A stretch of 64,000 bases of DNA from Choristoneura fumiferana (lineage: Eukaryota > Arthropoda > Insecta > Lepidoptera > Tortricidae), in contig NC_133485.1 of NCBI RefSeq assembly GCF_025370935.1, positions 3,257,121 to 3,321,120 of the forward strand, read 5' to 3'. Of the stretch, positions 41,946-54,080 are shown in pieces. Position numbers and translations under genes: made by a program. Under the pieces are notes generated by a model. That model did no database searches and was not told where the DNA came from. It saw only the letters and a program-made list of their open reading frames with translations. How positions within the stretch are numbered: the stretch's first letter is position 1; every line of letters begins with the position of its first letter.

Positions 41946-43792
41946 TGAAGCTTGAACGTCGTTCAAAATACCAGAAAAATAACAAAATACGTCGCTATCC
42001 CCATTCATCCCTTAAATACGCATAAAGAACACATTTAGACGAGCTACGTCAAAATATTGAGGGTACGTAACCGTCATAAATGCCACTGGTTCCCAGTGCT
42101 ACCACTTAAAAAATATATTTCTCAGCTAGCAACAAAAGGGGCTAAAGTGAGAAGAAAATTTGCCTATTCAACCGAATGCCACGCAAATTCATATTTTAAG
42201 GAAAGGGAGGTAAAAGCCGGGGAATGTAAATTGCCGCGCCGTTTTCTTGTTCTGTTATTTTAAGGAAGTGGTTAGAAGTACTCCGAGTAGATATCTTGAT
42301 AGGAAAAACAATTCTTAAGGGTACCTTCGTAGTCTTCGTGTAACAATAATGTTTACACAAATTCATTGTGCGTATTCAAAATGTTTTGCGTTATCGAAAA
42401 ATTGGAAAAAAGCACTTTCCGTTTATGAATAGACGCTTTTAGAACCTAAACAAGACAATATCTTCTTTATTATCAAACAAAGTTCGCATCGTATTCATCT
42501 CGCGTCTTATTTTTTTGTTTACATTATATACTCTCGGACTTGCGACATCCGAAGGAATAGTTAGTAAGTAACACAATACGTATATCTTAGGGGATATTTG
42601 CCACCTTAATTGGTCTGGCAGCTTTGAGAAGGTTTCCAATAAGTTCAAAGAACAATAAAATTGAAAAATCTATAAACATATAAATAATATGAATGTCAGC
42701 GGCACGGCAAGATACGAGGTTCGAATGATGCACTTAGTAGTATAGGGCCAGGTACGATTCAGACTTTGCAGGAAAACCGCGCCCGAAACGTATTGTTTGC
42801 GCATACACTTGTCACGATGGCTGATTGCCGTGCGAAGACGCAGCCTGTGTGATTGATTGAACTATGCCTATAGCTACAACAACGCGAAAAAACATCGTAT
42901 GGGTGTGGGAAGTAATCTGTGGAACTGGTAAAGCGTTTTTTATGAAATATTTACCGTTGGAAATATGATAATGGTCCCAAAGGAAGACCAGCGCCGTTCG
43001 CAAGACCGGCAGATTGCTGATTTGGGACCATTTCGTGACATGCATACGTAACAATTTTTATTTTATATTTATTATTGTTGCTGTTTTTTTTTTTGGAAAA
43101 TAGGGCGCTGTCCATTGGATGACAATATTGCCACTGTCTAGTAGGTTTTGCCGTTGTACGGTAAAAATTCTAAAAAAGAACTATTAAATGTAATGGTGGA
43201 TGAACGATGACAGCGCGAATTCTATTTCTGTTTTTATTATTATTATTCTTATCCATGTCACTTCACGTCATGTAATGTCACGAATAAATGTTTTCTTTCT
43301 TTCTTTCTTTCTATAAAGGAATAGGAAGTTAAATATCGTTGACAGGTTCGGTGATTTAAACGCATGCATAGGTACAGCTATATACTGTACAATAACTATT
43401 TATTGAACACTAACACACATGTAAGCTGTGCAGGAAACAAAGGTTTATAAACAATAAATAAACTGTGCTGATTGTCACACATCAGACACTTAACAACGAA
43501 TTAGCTCATTGAAGTGGCAATGGGCATTGGGCACGCCATATATACCTTCCGCCGCCTAACTTTGCCTAAAAGTTCATTGCCACGACTAGTACTACAAAAA
43601 CTGTAAAGTATTCCAATAATTGAATAGGCACTATACCGTTAAGCGATTCGAACACAATCCGGGAGTAACGTAAAGATGTCGCATAAAAAATGTATGTCAA
43701 AAATGCGTCAAAACTGAGTATTAAGTAATGAACTTTTAGGCGGATTTATATGGCGCGTGGTATAGTACGGAGAACTACTGATGGCCGTTTGG
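41946..43792. other. No supported gene
   Basis: A 68-codon frame at 42057-42263 has no recognised homology. 'CACGAATAAATGTTTTC' with (TTTC)n at 43280-43315 looks like a LINE 3' tail. The rest is featureless to me. Confidence 0.35.
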
Positions 43793-44092
43793 GCCGAAAA
43801 GTTCTCGAATGGAGACCGCGGATCGGCAAGCGCAGCATAGAATATCCACAAATAAGATGAACGGATACCTGTAAGGCTACTACGAAATTCGAAAATCGAA
43901 GTTCGTATGAAATAATATATTATTAACGTCAGCGGGACGGTACGATACGAACTTCGATTTTCGAATTTCGTAGTAGCCCTACTGGTTAAAGCCGCAGGTT
44001 CACGGTGGATGCAGGCAGCGTCCAACCAAAGCGACTTGTACATGGCGGAGGTCATTGTCTCACAGCTGATATGATGATGATGATGAGAGTGA
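43793..44092 (+). pseudogene. RTE-type LINE relic split by a MITE
   Basis: 'GTTCTCGAATGGAGACCGCGG' begins a decayed LEWRPR..KR block. After the MITE at 43874-43980 it resumes with 'CTGGTTAAAGCCGCAGGTTC' and 'CACGGTGGATGCAGG', and ends in (GAT)n. 40560-40735 shows the uninterrupted order. Confidence 0.65.
43874..43980. mobile_element. 107-bp palindromic MITE inside a LINE relic
   Basis: 'GGCTACTACGAAATTCGAAA' continuing 'ATCGAAGTTCGTAT' pairs with the right arm ending 'CGAATTTCGTAGTAGCCC'. A TA may be duplicated on each side. Confidence 0.75.
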
Positions 44093-44225
44093 AATACCAA
44101 CAAAATTTGTATTTACAATATTAGTAAGATATTCAGTAGGATTAGAAGTTAAAAGAGAAATTGAAATAAATAAAGCTCGCGCTGTCGGTTTGTGTTACAT
44201 GATAGGGGATAAGTTATAGTTAGTA

Positions 44226-44790
44226 CTAGCTTTTACCCGCAGCTTCGCTCGCGTGAACCAAAAACAGTTCAAAGAACAAGCAAGCACGAAAGCAAGAATT
44301 CAAGCAAGCATGGTAGCAAGCATGCAAGCAAAATGCAAGCCAGAATGCAATCAAAAGATCAAGCAAGCATACTCCCAAAGGCGCAAGCAATAATACATGT
44401 AAGCAAAGCAAGCATGCAAGTTATTTAGTTTAAATATTGATCACTTCGCTCGTGTAAATCATTAGATACAGCGGTTTAATTGATTTCTGTGATTTTACAA
44501 AATTCCCGTGGGAATTCCTGAAAATTATAGTGGTTTTCATTAACGTTGCATTAAAAACAACCATCCTAAATTTCATTACTCTAAGCTCAGCGGTAGTTAT
44601 TTCGAGATTTAATCCCTATCCCGTGGGAATATCGGGATAAAAAGTAGCCTATGTTTTATTCCAGATGGCCAACTATCCACATGTCAATTTTCACCCAAAT
44701 CCGTCCAGCCGTTTTAGCGTGAAGTAGGAATAAACATACTCACTCACTCACAAACTTTCGCATTTATAATATTAGTAGGATTACAGTGAA
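44226..44790 (+). mobile_element. Short element with internal AAGCAAGCA array
   Basis: It starts 'ACTAGCTTTTACCCGCAGCTTCGCTCGCGTG' in parts and ends 'TTTCGCATTTATAATATTAG'. Between 44268 and 44425 is a degenerate array of AAGCAAGCA/CAAGCAAG words not seen in other copies here. The later part has 'CCCTATCCCGTGGGAATATC' and 'CCGTCCAGCCGTTTTAGCG'. 44791-45535 shows only a CTGTCTGTCTGTC run. Confidence 0.6.
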
Positions 44791-45535
44791 AGATTAACCG
44801 TAATTCCCGGGTTACTATAATGTGCGGAGCGGAATCATAATGTATTCCTTGAAACGAAAACTAACCGCTCTAGACGTTTAATCATACGAGTACATGTTCT
44901 TTATAAAGGGATGAACCTTTTAGGTATACTTCGACGCCCCTTCGTCCGTCTATCTGTCTGTCTGTCAAGATTAATTTTCTAAGGAATGTGTACAGGTATC
45001 AACATGCAATTAATATAAAAGTTTTTAGATCAACCCCTTGCAGCTGTTAAAAATAAGTTCTCAAATTCACGTGATTAAAAGACGTAAGGCTGAAAAATTG
45101 GCTTGTTTATGCAAATTATATATCCCCTTATCTATGTCACCGTAAAAACAAAAAGAACTCTTAGTTTTAGATAATACGATCCGGACCAATCCCGACATTA
45201 TATTTAAAGGAAATTCCAAAAATAGAGGACGACAGAATTTAATAAAACTCGTAACATTCTTGGTTACATTTTTAAACCCATGTTATTTTGATGTGGAGTG
45301 TAAGAAAAGAGCCGATTTTCTATATTACCTAATATCTTTTATGAAAAGTAAATATTTTACTATCGCAAAAAACAAGGGTTGCCCAGTGTTTTGACTCATA
45401 GCTTTTCAAGCAGAAGGAGGCGGATTCGAGCTTGGGATAGAACCTTTAAGTTTTTCGAAAGTTTTCGAAAGATTATTTGTATTTTACCTTGAGCTTTACA
45501 ATGGATAATATTATAGTTAGGAATCCTGTGCAATA

Positions 45536-45620
45536 ACGCCATGGTGCGTGTAAAGTTCCCGATTTGCGCTTTGCCCGTGCGGGAACTACAAGACTTCTTA
45601 TTATGAGAGGAGGCCAGTTT
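45536..45620 (+). mobile_element. SINE body fragment
   Basis: 'TGGTGCGTGTAAAGTTCCCG', 'GTGCGGGAACTAC' and 'ATTATGAGAGGAGGCC' match the middle of the SINEs at 37584-37885 and 58836-59138. Head and tail are lost. Confidence 0.55.
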
Positions 45621-45721
45621 CCGAAAGTGAGTCGTTTATATGCCAATAGAACAAAGACAAACTGTATTTTTCGGGTGGACCTTAGTGTAATAGGTATCCG
45701 TCCAGATTAGTTATTACTATT

Positions 45722-45805
45722 ACCACCATCTTACTCGCTAATCCTTTCGCTAAGCAGCAGTGCTTGCGTTCCGGTGTTCCAGCATCGAGAGAAAAAATGA
45801 GAGGT
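45722..45805 (+). mobile_element. LINE fragment, GCAGCAGTGCTTGCG block
   Basis: 'ACCACCATCTTACTCGCTAA' and 'AAGCAGCAGTGCTTGCGTTC' match 33298-33375. No more of the element remains. Confidence 0.5.
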
Positions 45806-47727
45806 TTAATAAAAAAAAATGCGTTTATTTTCACGCCCTACTTTGATGAAAAATTAAATGACCCATGTTCTTGTTACAAAATAATAGGTATCCTAGTAAG
45901 TCAACAAAATTAAAGGAATCTTCACACAAGTACTGAATTATTGAGTGTAAAAGCTGTGGACAAATCATTACGAACGCTTTGGTTCTCTATACCAGAACAA
46001 TGCAGGAGTCCGTAGCGAGGCCTCGTTAAGCATAATGGCGCTGACAATATCTTTAAGAGATTTTTCCAGTTTCCAGAAGGCTTTAAAAATTAGCGACACT
46101 TAGCACAAAAGAACCCTATGTACTTAAAGGGGAGTTCAAACGATCCTTTGTGATTATAAAAACAAAAGTTGGAACGGTCTCAGTAAACAGGGTCGTTGGA
46201 GTTGAGTTTGAGTTTTATACGCCGTTTTGGACGTATAATTGACACTGTTGAGAGACGGGAAGACGAATATAGTCTTGTAATTTATTCATCAAACCTATTT
46301 AAATTATCAATATTGTCATGCGTTACTTGGTAGTTTACAGTTTCAAGTTCAAAACTGATGATACTGGCAAAGTCTTCTTCTTAGTCGTGCACTCTCTCGT
46401 GGTCATGCTTCGGTCGATCGATTCCGGCGTCACCACTGCTCTCGCGACGCGTTGCCAAGTAGCTCGATGTCTGGCAGAGTGGGAGCCATCGTTTATGTTG
46501 GAGTGTGTCACAGACTTGAGGATTCATATTTGTACAGTTGACGATAATCTCTCTTGAATGTTAAGTTCTTTAAGGATTGAAACGTTGGCAAAGTAGAGGA
46601 TAAACAATCAAAAAAACTTTTGGCTGCTGACATGTTGACAGATCTCTGAAAATCTGGAAAGTTTGATTAAATTTAGGACCAATTCCTGACATGCGCATTC
46701 TTATTTTATTTCTATTTCTTATTATTTTCAACGCAACCATATTAACTCCTAAATGTACCTACTCGTATGAAACTGATACACGATCAGTTATAAATGTAAA
46801 TGTCGCTTTAGATGGACTACTATACTGCCTCAAACTGTAACCAGACGAAGACTTAAGTGCTGTGAACCGATATCAAAACAATTTGTTAATTTAGAATTAA
46901 CTAGCAGAGCGTAATTAATTTTTGAAATATTTTCCAGCAGCAATGTAATGCGTACAATAATTTGATACGAGAGAGAAGCGTTCTGTGACAGCTGTCACGT
47001 CAATAAGTGCGACGTTTTGAATAAAAACAAAGTAGTATACATTGCGTGCTAATTAATTTTGCAAGGAAAATAATAATTCTATTTTTTTACTAAAATTTAA
47101 ACGTGATTATGAGGGCCTTTATTGACTACCCTTAAAGTTTGAGGTAGTATCAAAAATACACGTTGTATAGATGCTTCCGCTAAAAAAGTACAGTCGTTTG
47201 AGCGTGATATTACAAAATTAGTGAGATACCTATACTAATTTGGTTCGATAAAGTCATTTCAATAGATGCTCTAAGAGACATAATGGCCGTAAATAAAATA
47301 AGTGCCTTATTTACTCTTCTCTTCGGTATTTTAAAGCACTTAGCGAACCTCAGGCGTAAAGAAGAATCGAGAGTGGATAGGGTCACAGTTACAGCGATTG
47401 TGACAAGATCTCATCTGACAGAAATTTAAACAGTAGCTTTGGCATTCTGTCCTTTGCTAGAGCTAATCTCAAAGAAAACCACCTCATAATCATAGGCGAG
47501 AAGAGAGGCCATATTTTTTAATTCATCATTTGTTTCTGCCTCATTCTTTACCGTGTGTAAAGGAAGAAGAGGTCAAAATGATCGGCTGTATGCTACCCGC
47601 AACCACTTGTTTCCCAGATCTTTACCAGATTTTCCGTTATTTTCGGAAGGCCTATCAACACACACGTAGCTTTCTGGAAAACCGTTGAGACGATGAACCT
47701 CCGCAATCAAAAACGATGCCATATTTA
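45806..47727. other. No feature recognised
   Basis: A 79-codon frame at 46318-46557 shows no domain. No clear MITE ends, LINE relics or RNA-like folds in 1.9 kb. Confidence 0.35.
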
Positions 47728-47855
47728 TGGACTGTTTCACCACCCATTGATTAATTTTCATTGAAGGATAATGATGCCGCATTCGAACAAAACAAAGAGA
47801 TACGGCATCACATTTATCCGTCAGTTATGTATGGGGTGGGTGATGAAACAGCTCC
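47728..47855. mobile_element. PIF/Harbinger-like MITE (copy 2)
   Basis: 'TGGACTGTTTCACCACCCAT' pairs with the reversed 'GGAGCTGTTTCATCACCC'; TTA borders both ends. It is the most decayed of the three copies and part of the left arm is deleted. Confidence 0.7.
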
Positions 47856-48794
47856 TTAAACAATTATTTTAAATGAAGCAACAAACATAATAACAATTCG
47901 TTAAAATATAAAAGTTTCCGCTACCACTCCTGCCCCCGTAATGGCCCCCCTCTTTAAGTCACGTTCAAGCAACATCGGCTGTATCTTATTTAATTAAAGA
48001 AAAATATACATTAGAATAAATTTTAACGGCATCCTATGAGCAAGGTTGGGGTGTAAGATTATTGAATGAACAGAGAGGAAACACTTTTGATATAATTTGA
48101 ACTAAAACGCTGGTCACTCAAGTAGTCTAGGTTTAGCAGCTGAGTAATTAATACATCTGAAACTCACGGTAGTTTTATTCAAAGATTTTGTATATAAGAA
48201 AACCCGAATAAAAAACACTAACCCCTTTAATTCTATTTATTTAATTTGTTTATCCTATAATTGTCATGTGTTTTGTTGTACTGTATGCAAGTTAATTGAC
48301 GTGAAATATATTATTTTTATTTTACTTATTTGCAACTAAAGTTACCAATAATAAAATTATGGATACTCTTATGGTTATTTTACGTTTATCTTTAATTGTT
48401 TCTACGGGTACATGCTAAACATTTGGCTGTAAAGAGTTCATAAAATTTGATAAATGTAGGGATAAGTTACCAATAACGCAAGTACATAGTTTACACGTAT
48501 CTTTCATAAAAAGTTCTTAAATAAACAGTACAGCACTAAATACATTTGGCGCAAACTTTAGGTACACATTTACTTATAGTTTTAGCTACTTTCGATTCTG
48601 TTTATTTTCTTACTCATTGACCGAATTATTTAGCGAGCGTAATTTGCGCTTTTCGCGGCGTTCGTCGTTTTTGTCGGACGTGCTATAATGAATTTTGTTG
48701 ATATTAGGTTCTTTAGTACCGGCAAGAACAAGGGCGCTGAACGTTTTAAGGCCTTTGCCTATTTGTATAAACAATTATCTTTATACAGCATCGT
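47856..48794. other. No feature recognised
   Basis: AT-rich with no supportable feature. Confidence 0.35.
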
Positions 48795-48892
48795 CAAGCA
48801 ATCATTCTTCTGAGAGGAGGCATGTGCCCAGGACTGGGACATTATATAGGCTGGGCTGGGCTGGGATGATGATGATGATGATGATGATGATA
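48795..48892 (+). mobile_element. SINE 3' end with (GAT)n tail
   Basis: 'TTCTGAGAGGAGGCATGTGC', 'CCCAGGACTGGGAC' and a triplicated GGGCT precede GGGATGATGATGATG. It is the 3' end of the 37584-37885 SINE family. Another short RTE/SINE-like piece (CTATGTCCAACAGTGGACGT) lies at 49210-49235. Confidence 0.65.
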
Positions 48893-49444
48893 TGATATTA
48901 TGTGTGTGATGTATGATATTTTTTGCAAGTATTACTTGAAAAGTAAGTCAAAAACTATGGAAAATATAGAAAACGATCATAAACATATCCCATAAAGCGG
49001 GAGTTATATCAAAGCGATAGGTATCTCGAAGCTCGAGATCGAACCGTTTGCGCGTTTTGAACGGTCTTCGGGGCATTTAGTTTATACATACTGCCGGTGA
49101 AAACGACAAATATCTGAGCAGCTCAAAACATTGTGTAAACGATAAAAAAATCCAATTCAACTGTTGATGGAGACTTTGTATGTGTAATGAAATGTGAGGC
49201 TACGGCTTGGTCTATGTCCAACAGTGGACGTCCTACAACTGTTATAGTGATGTATGATTGTTAAAATGTTCACTTGGCAATTTTTGACAGTTGCAATATG
49301 CACGACAGTTTTTAGTTAATAAGTTCGAGTTCGAATTAGGTCTTATTAAACTGAATTTATGTGAAAATCGAAAGTCAATAAGTATGAAACTTAATTAACT
49401 AAAACGTGTTTGCAATAGCCTTTGAAGCATGCAGCATTAAAATC

Positions 49445-49770
49445 CTCGTCTTCTATCTTTCAGGCCCCTGCGTACACTATAAAAGGGTTCAGGAAACAAA
49501 GTGTACACGCCCGTAGGGGTACCTGTGCTAAGCCGCGCTATTTACATACTGCCCCAGTGGTACTTGCACTATGACGTTCTTGTGCAGTATTCTTTTGTTG
49601 TTGTTATGGCAACTAAAATACGCAACATTTCGACTTCCGTCTTCCATCTTTCAGGCCCCTACGTCCACTATAAAAGGGTCCAAGGGACAAACTGTACACG
49701 CCCGAAGGGGTACCTGTGCTAAACCGCGCTATTTACTGCCCCTGGGGTACTTGCACTATGACTTACTGGC
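49445..49770 (+). repeat. Tandem duplication with TATA-box-like motifs
   Basis: Two copies about 190 bp apart share 'CTTTCAGGCCCCT', 'CACTATAAAAGGGT', 'GTACACGCCCG', 'GGGGTACCTGTGCTAA', 'CCGCGCTATTTAC' and 'GTACTTGCACTATGAC'. TATAAAAGGG is at 49478-49487 and 49669-49678. No downstream gene is apparent, so I treat this as a repeat that may carry promoter-like sequence. Confidence 0.75.
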
Positions 49771-49809
49771 TCTGCTGGTAACTTTACTCGCAACCCAACT
49801 TTGTTTTTA

Positions 49810-49965
49810 TTTGAGAACTAGCTTCATCCTGCAGCTTTGCTCTTAGGAGAAAAAATAGATAGCTTCCGTGGGAATTACATAAAATTCCTTTTAGCGCACC
49901 TCTACGAGTATGATTCCGTTTGGTAAATTTCAAGCCTCTAGTTTTAGTGGTTCATGCTGCGTCGT
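49810..49965 (+). mobile_element. Decayed short element of the TTTCGCATTTATAAT family
   Basis: 'CTAGCTTCATCCTGCAGCTT', 'CCGTGGGAATTACATAAAAT' and 'TAAATTTCAAGCCTCTAG' follow the family's 5' order. The 3' motif is missing where the family W copy starts. Confidence 0.4.
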
Positions 49966-49991
49966 CTGTTAGTCAGTCATATTGTTTTTTT

Positions 49992-50215
49992 AACCCCCGA
50001 CGCAAAAAGAGGGGTGTTATAAGTTTGACCGCTATGTGTGTCTGTATATCTGTGTGTGCACCGTAGCTCTTAAACGGGTGGACCGATTTGAATGCGGATT
50101 TTTTTTATTGAAAGCAGGTTTTTTAGAGATGGTTCTTAGACATGTTTTATCAAAATCGGTTCAGCTGTTTTTGAGATTTTGAACTTTGAAGTGACAAAGT
50201 CGGGGGTTTTCCAAC
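49992..50215 (+). mobile_element. GGGGTGTTAT repeat (family W)
   Basis: 'CCCCGACGCAAAAAGAGGGG', 'CACCGTAGCTCTTAAACGGG' and 'TTGAACTTTGAAGTGACAAA' make it the closest relative of the copy at 24190-24420. Confidence 0.65.
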
Positions 50216-50344
50216 TTTTTTAGGTTTGGTTGGGTTAGTTCAAATTGTCAAACTGAGCAACGAACAAAGCCAGGGGTGGAGCCAAACATTGCTACAAACA
50301 TTTACACGGCCATTGTAGGGAACGGTCTATTAAATTATCGTCAA

Positions 50345-50735
50345 AATTTTAATTATCGTAAATACAAACTGAGACATGGATGCACAGAAAAACCAGAAAA
50401 AGAGACCAGCGCTGGGAATCGAACCCAGGTCCTCAGCAATCCGTGCTGCGTGCTATAACCCCTACACCACCGCTGGACAGGAATCTAGACACGAGTTTTT
50501 CCTATGCATACATATCTCAGGTTGCTTATTTCTACTACGCTACTTATGCAGCAGCACTAGCGACATCTATGTTCCGCTCTCATCGAGAGACGTCACACTC
50601 TTTCGGAAGCAACCGCTCACCCAGACAAGAGATGTCGCTACTAAGCAATCAAATTATGATTGGTTTTTTGGAGTCTTTTTGTATTTTTTTTTCAACTCCA
50701 AATTCGTTACTTTTACGGGTATCCCGTGAAACCAT
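50345..50735 (-). mobile_element. tRNA-like retroposon, single unit
   Basis: The minus strand reads tail ('ACGGGATACCCGTAAAAG'), body and tRNA-like head (50406-50477: 'GGTGTAGGGGTTATAGCACG' and 'GGGTTCGATTCCC' with pairing CCAGCG/CGCTGG ends), then 'TTTTTCTGTGCATCCATGTC'. The head is better paired than in the other copies. Overlapping frames of 117-149 codons follow from this repeat and are not genes. Confidence 0.7.
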
Positions 50736-52072
50736 ATCGAAAATGTGTTTTCGAAAAATTAAAATAAAAAAAATAATTAAAATTTTAATTATTATTGACA
50801 AAAAGCTCAAAGCTAATTTATTTGTTTAGTAGGTACAAAGGATGTTGCTTTGAATGGACAATATTAGAGGCTTACCTACTTTTTAATTGAGCGTCAAAAT
50901 ATGATGTTTGGGAAAGGAGACAAGATGACAAAAAGCAGCCAACCAGTGCATTCCTCCCGCACCGCACTAAATAAAATAAAAATAAACCTTCTTGGGGCAG
51001 TGGGGTAAAAGTAATCATACTTTGCATTTTGATAGTGAGCAGTGAGAATATTAACTCAATCCTCTACTTCAGTCGCGATAACCTTTTCTTAAAGCAATGT
51101 AAATCTCAGTTTTCTTAAAATTCTCAGCATTTACATACTCCGGCGCTCAGAAACTCGGTCAGTCGCTTGCCTGAAAAATATAAAAACGGTTAAGTTATGA
51201 TTTTAATTAGTGAATTCCTGCGGCATTTTGTTCTCGTTCTAGTGCGGCATGGTAATAAAAGTTTTTGGAATTAAATTGCAGGCTAATTGTTACACTAGAC
51301 TAGCAACAGCCTGGCTTTGTCTAGATGTTTTGCGTGGCTTAATAACGGTTGATCAGACGTGATAACTTTTGTGCTCCGAAAACTGAATAAATTTTGTGCT
51401 TTACTTTAAAATGAACTGGTTGAATTGAATTAAAAATTAACTGGTTGAATTGCCTACGACTTCGTCTGCAAATATTTCGTATATCAAACAGTGAATGTAA
51501 CTTTATTATAGTAGACGTTTCAACTTCGTGGTCTGATCCTATGTTAGTTGGAAATCTGTGTTAATGTAATAATTATTAAGAAATTACGAAAATAAAACAC
51601 GAAATTTTTACCAAATACGAAGTTCTTTAGTTCGTAGTCTTACAAGTAGTAGTATAGTAATATATTCTTCACTAAGTTTCTGCCTTTAAAAGAGATAACC
51701 TTCTCAATTACTTTATAGAAAATGGAGAACCCTGTAATCGAAATACTCGAGATTTGCTAAAGTACATAGAACATCTATGACAGGAGAAGGCAATGTGCTT
51801 TTTCTTCTGTAGCACAAAATATCATATACAATGATAGCATTAGTCATAGAAAAAATAATGGATATGTTTTGCATGTTTTGCAGTTTTCAGCTTCCAGTCT
51901 TCCTCATTTCATCATCAAATTCTTCATCAAAGCTAAAAATGGGATTGTTTCTCTATAATGCCTTTCATTTGTCACTGTCACAATACATGATTTCACTTGA
52001 AAACAAGTCAACCCCAACTATCATCGGTTTTTTGAGCAATGTACCCCACTAAATGCCACTTACATTTTACAA
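50736..52072. other. No feature recognised
   Basis: AT-rich; short frames only. A 13-bp direct repeat AACTGGTTGAATT (51413, 51439) is the sole structure noted. Confidence 0.35.
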
Positions 52073-52165
52073 TTTTCTTGACTATGTCACTTACTTTATT
52101 TCTTCTGCGGACGATCTTAATACCGATTTGATCTCGAAGAGAAACTCCGAGCATAACTTTTACGA
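52073..52165 (-). pseudogene. RTE-type LINE relic
   Basis: The minus strand encodes MLGVSLRDQI, then KIVRRRNKVSDIVKKI, matching the 'R..IR.RTKV.DI..R..KLKW' block of RTE-like reverse transcriptases. No downstream part remains in place. A possible second LINE remnant (HAHVPTIIWNRFLP) lies on the plus strand at 52255-52300. Confidence 0.5.
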
Positions 52166-52668
52166 TTGCTCTGTGTTAAAGGCCCATGTTTGATGAACGA
52201 ATGATTTGCATCCCACGATAAGTTCCAGGGGACAACTCCGGTCATATGTGTTTCATGCTCACGTACCTACAATAATATGGAACCGTTTCCTCCCGACAAT
52301 CTTGCTCCCTGCAGTGCTATCGCTTCCCTTCCATGACGTAGGTAACGACCTCACATTTTTGGTGACGCAGCTCGTAGGTTCACGAATGTGAGGCTATGTG
52401 TACCTATAGTCAAGGAAACTGAATCGCGTACCAGGGTGGGACCTTTTCATAGAAAATTTCGCTATCATTTCTTTGGCAGATATGTGGAATGTCAATATGA
52501 CATCAGTAGCACAAAGATCCCATCCTGGTAGGTATAAAGTAGGTGAGTGAGATGTACGTACATGCAGCATGTGTAAGCGACTGCGTGTATTTGTTATGCC
52601 TTCACGCTAAAACAATTCGTATGAAACAAACACATGGGCCTAAATGAAGAAATTTCAGCTGTCTACAA

Positions 52669-53011
52669 GGTGGGCCCTGTAACAGGAGCAAAAAATTAAA
52701 CCACAGCTTCCACTCTTCATCTTGAGCTAATTTAGTTCTACAACTTTTGAAAATAACTAGTCTTATGATTTTTATTATAGTTCAAAGTTTAATTGGACAA
52801 GCAATGTATTGCAAAATCCGTCATTTTGTTAAATGAGAGGCGATGTCATTTAGACTATTGGATGGCGTACATTGAAAATACCAATTAATTTGTTTGGAAT
52901 AAACATAATGATAAAATTACTTAATTTTTGAAAGTTGCCGAACTAAAGCAGTTCCATTTGAGTAGCAGAACCTGTATTTTAATTTGTTGCTCCTGTTACT
53001 GGGCCCACCCG
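52669..53011. mobile_element. TIR element GGTGGGCCC, 343 bp
   Basis: Left GGTGGGCCCTGTAACAGGAG and, reversed, GGTGGGCCCAGTAACAGGAG are followed in both by CAAMAAATTAAA. Non-coding interior. End fragments of the family occur at 21825 and 22961-23003. Confidence 0.7.
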
Positions 53012-53206
53012 GTATATCTAATATAGGGTTCTGCGCTGTAACGGTTGCTGAGCAGCCCATCTGGTTGCTCGCCCTCTCTCCGGTAAGCTGTAAAAGCCGT
53101 CTGAGGCTAACAGCAACAGTCCGTCCGAAAAAAAAAAAAGCTGTGACGGATAAGTAAACACGGATGGACGGGCGGATAGTGTTGCTACACAAACTGAACT
53201 GAACTC

Positions 53207-53264
53207 GGGTGACAAACTGAACTCTATTTATATAGCGACATAAATAGAGTTCAGTTTGTCACCC
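53207..53264. repeat. Perfect 24-bp hairpin
   Basis: GGGTGACAAACTGAACTC and the next six bases (to 53230) are an exact reverse complement of 53241-53264, with loop TATAGCGACA. The first eight bases equal the terminus of the stem-loop element at 33579-33747, so this may be a very short MITE. No target duplication seen. 53265-53940 shows no other feature. Confidence 0.85.
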
Positions 53265-53940
53265 CGCCTGTTACCTACGGACCACTGAAAACTAAAGAAA
53301 TCGTAGCAAACATTATCCGTAACAACGCTCGCAGCAACATCGAAGCGAAGCGACACGCCGAAAAAAAGCCGGAAAAGGATAATTATTTCCCGAACCGTCT
53401 GCAAAAAGGCATGTTATTTTCGTTACCTACATTTTTTTAGAACCAATTTATCATTTGTCCATCTGTCTGCGAGACAATGGTCGACATAGTTAATTATGTT
53501 AGCAAACAATAGGGTACTGTTTTTGGCTACGCTCGCTGGCTCGCGGTGAGGAGGGTCGGCGGCTTGATGACTTATGTTAAAATGTTGTTCGATAAAACAC
53601 ATTGGCACAGTTTTTTGGGCTTTTTGTAAATGTTGGTTGATGATGGTAATTAAAAGGACTTGGGCGAGCGAGCTACGCTCGGTGTCTTTTGCTTTGGTTT
53701 CTGTCACGGTGAAGAGCGGATAAACTCTTTTTAGGGCAATATATATTCGAAGGATTTAAAATAATCAAAGGATTGAAGTCTTTAAAATATTTTTGAAACT
53801 AATTTGTATACTAAGATTATTACATAATTAAACAAACTTTCCTGAAGTGAGGTTTCCTGAGGTTTAGTCCGATATTTCTTCTATTTACTATTTACTTTGT
53901 AGTTCCACAATCCCTGCATTGTATGTGCCGCGAATATTTA

Positions 53941-54080
53941 GGGGCTGTTTCACAACCCATTGATTAAATTTAATTGACGGATAAATGTGATGCCATCTGC
54001 GTCTATTAGAACAAAATAAACAGAGACGGCATCACATTTATCCGTCAGTTAAAATTAATCAATGGATGGTGAAAGAGGGG
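53941..54080. mobile_element. PIF/Harbinger-like MITE (copy 3)
   Basis: GGGGCTGTTTCACAACCCAT at the left pairs with ATGGATGGTGAAAGAGGGG at the right. TTA borders both ends (53938-53940, 54081-54083). The interior has GACGGATAAATGTGATGCC inverted. Confidence 0.8.

Noticed and set aside
49478..49678. LTR pair of a retrotransposon
   Set aside because: The two copies are about 190 bp apart with no internal domain, no TG...CA ends and no primer-binding site.
50376..50829. Overlapping frames of 117 and 149 codons
   Set aside because: They cross a tRNA-like retroposon on the opposite strand; translations match no protein and repeat copies elsewhere carry stops.
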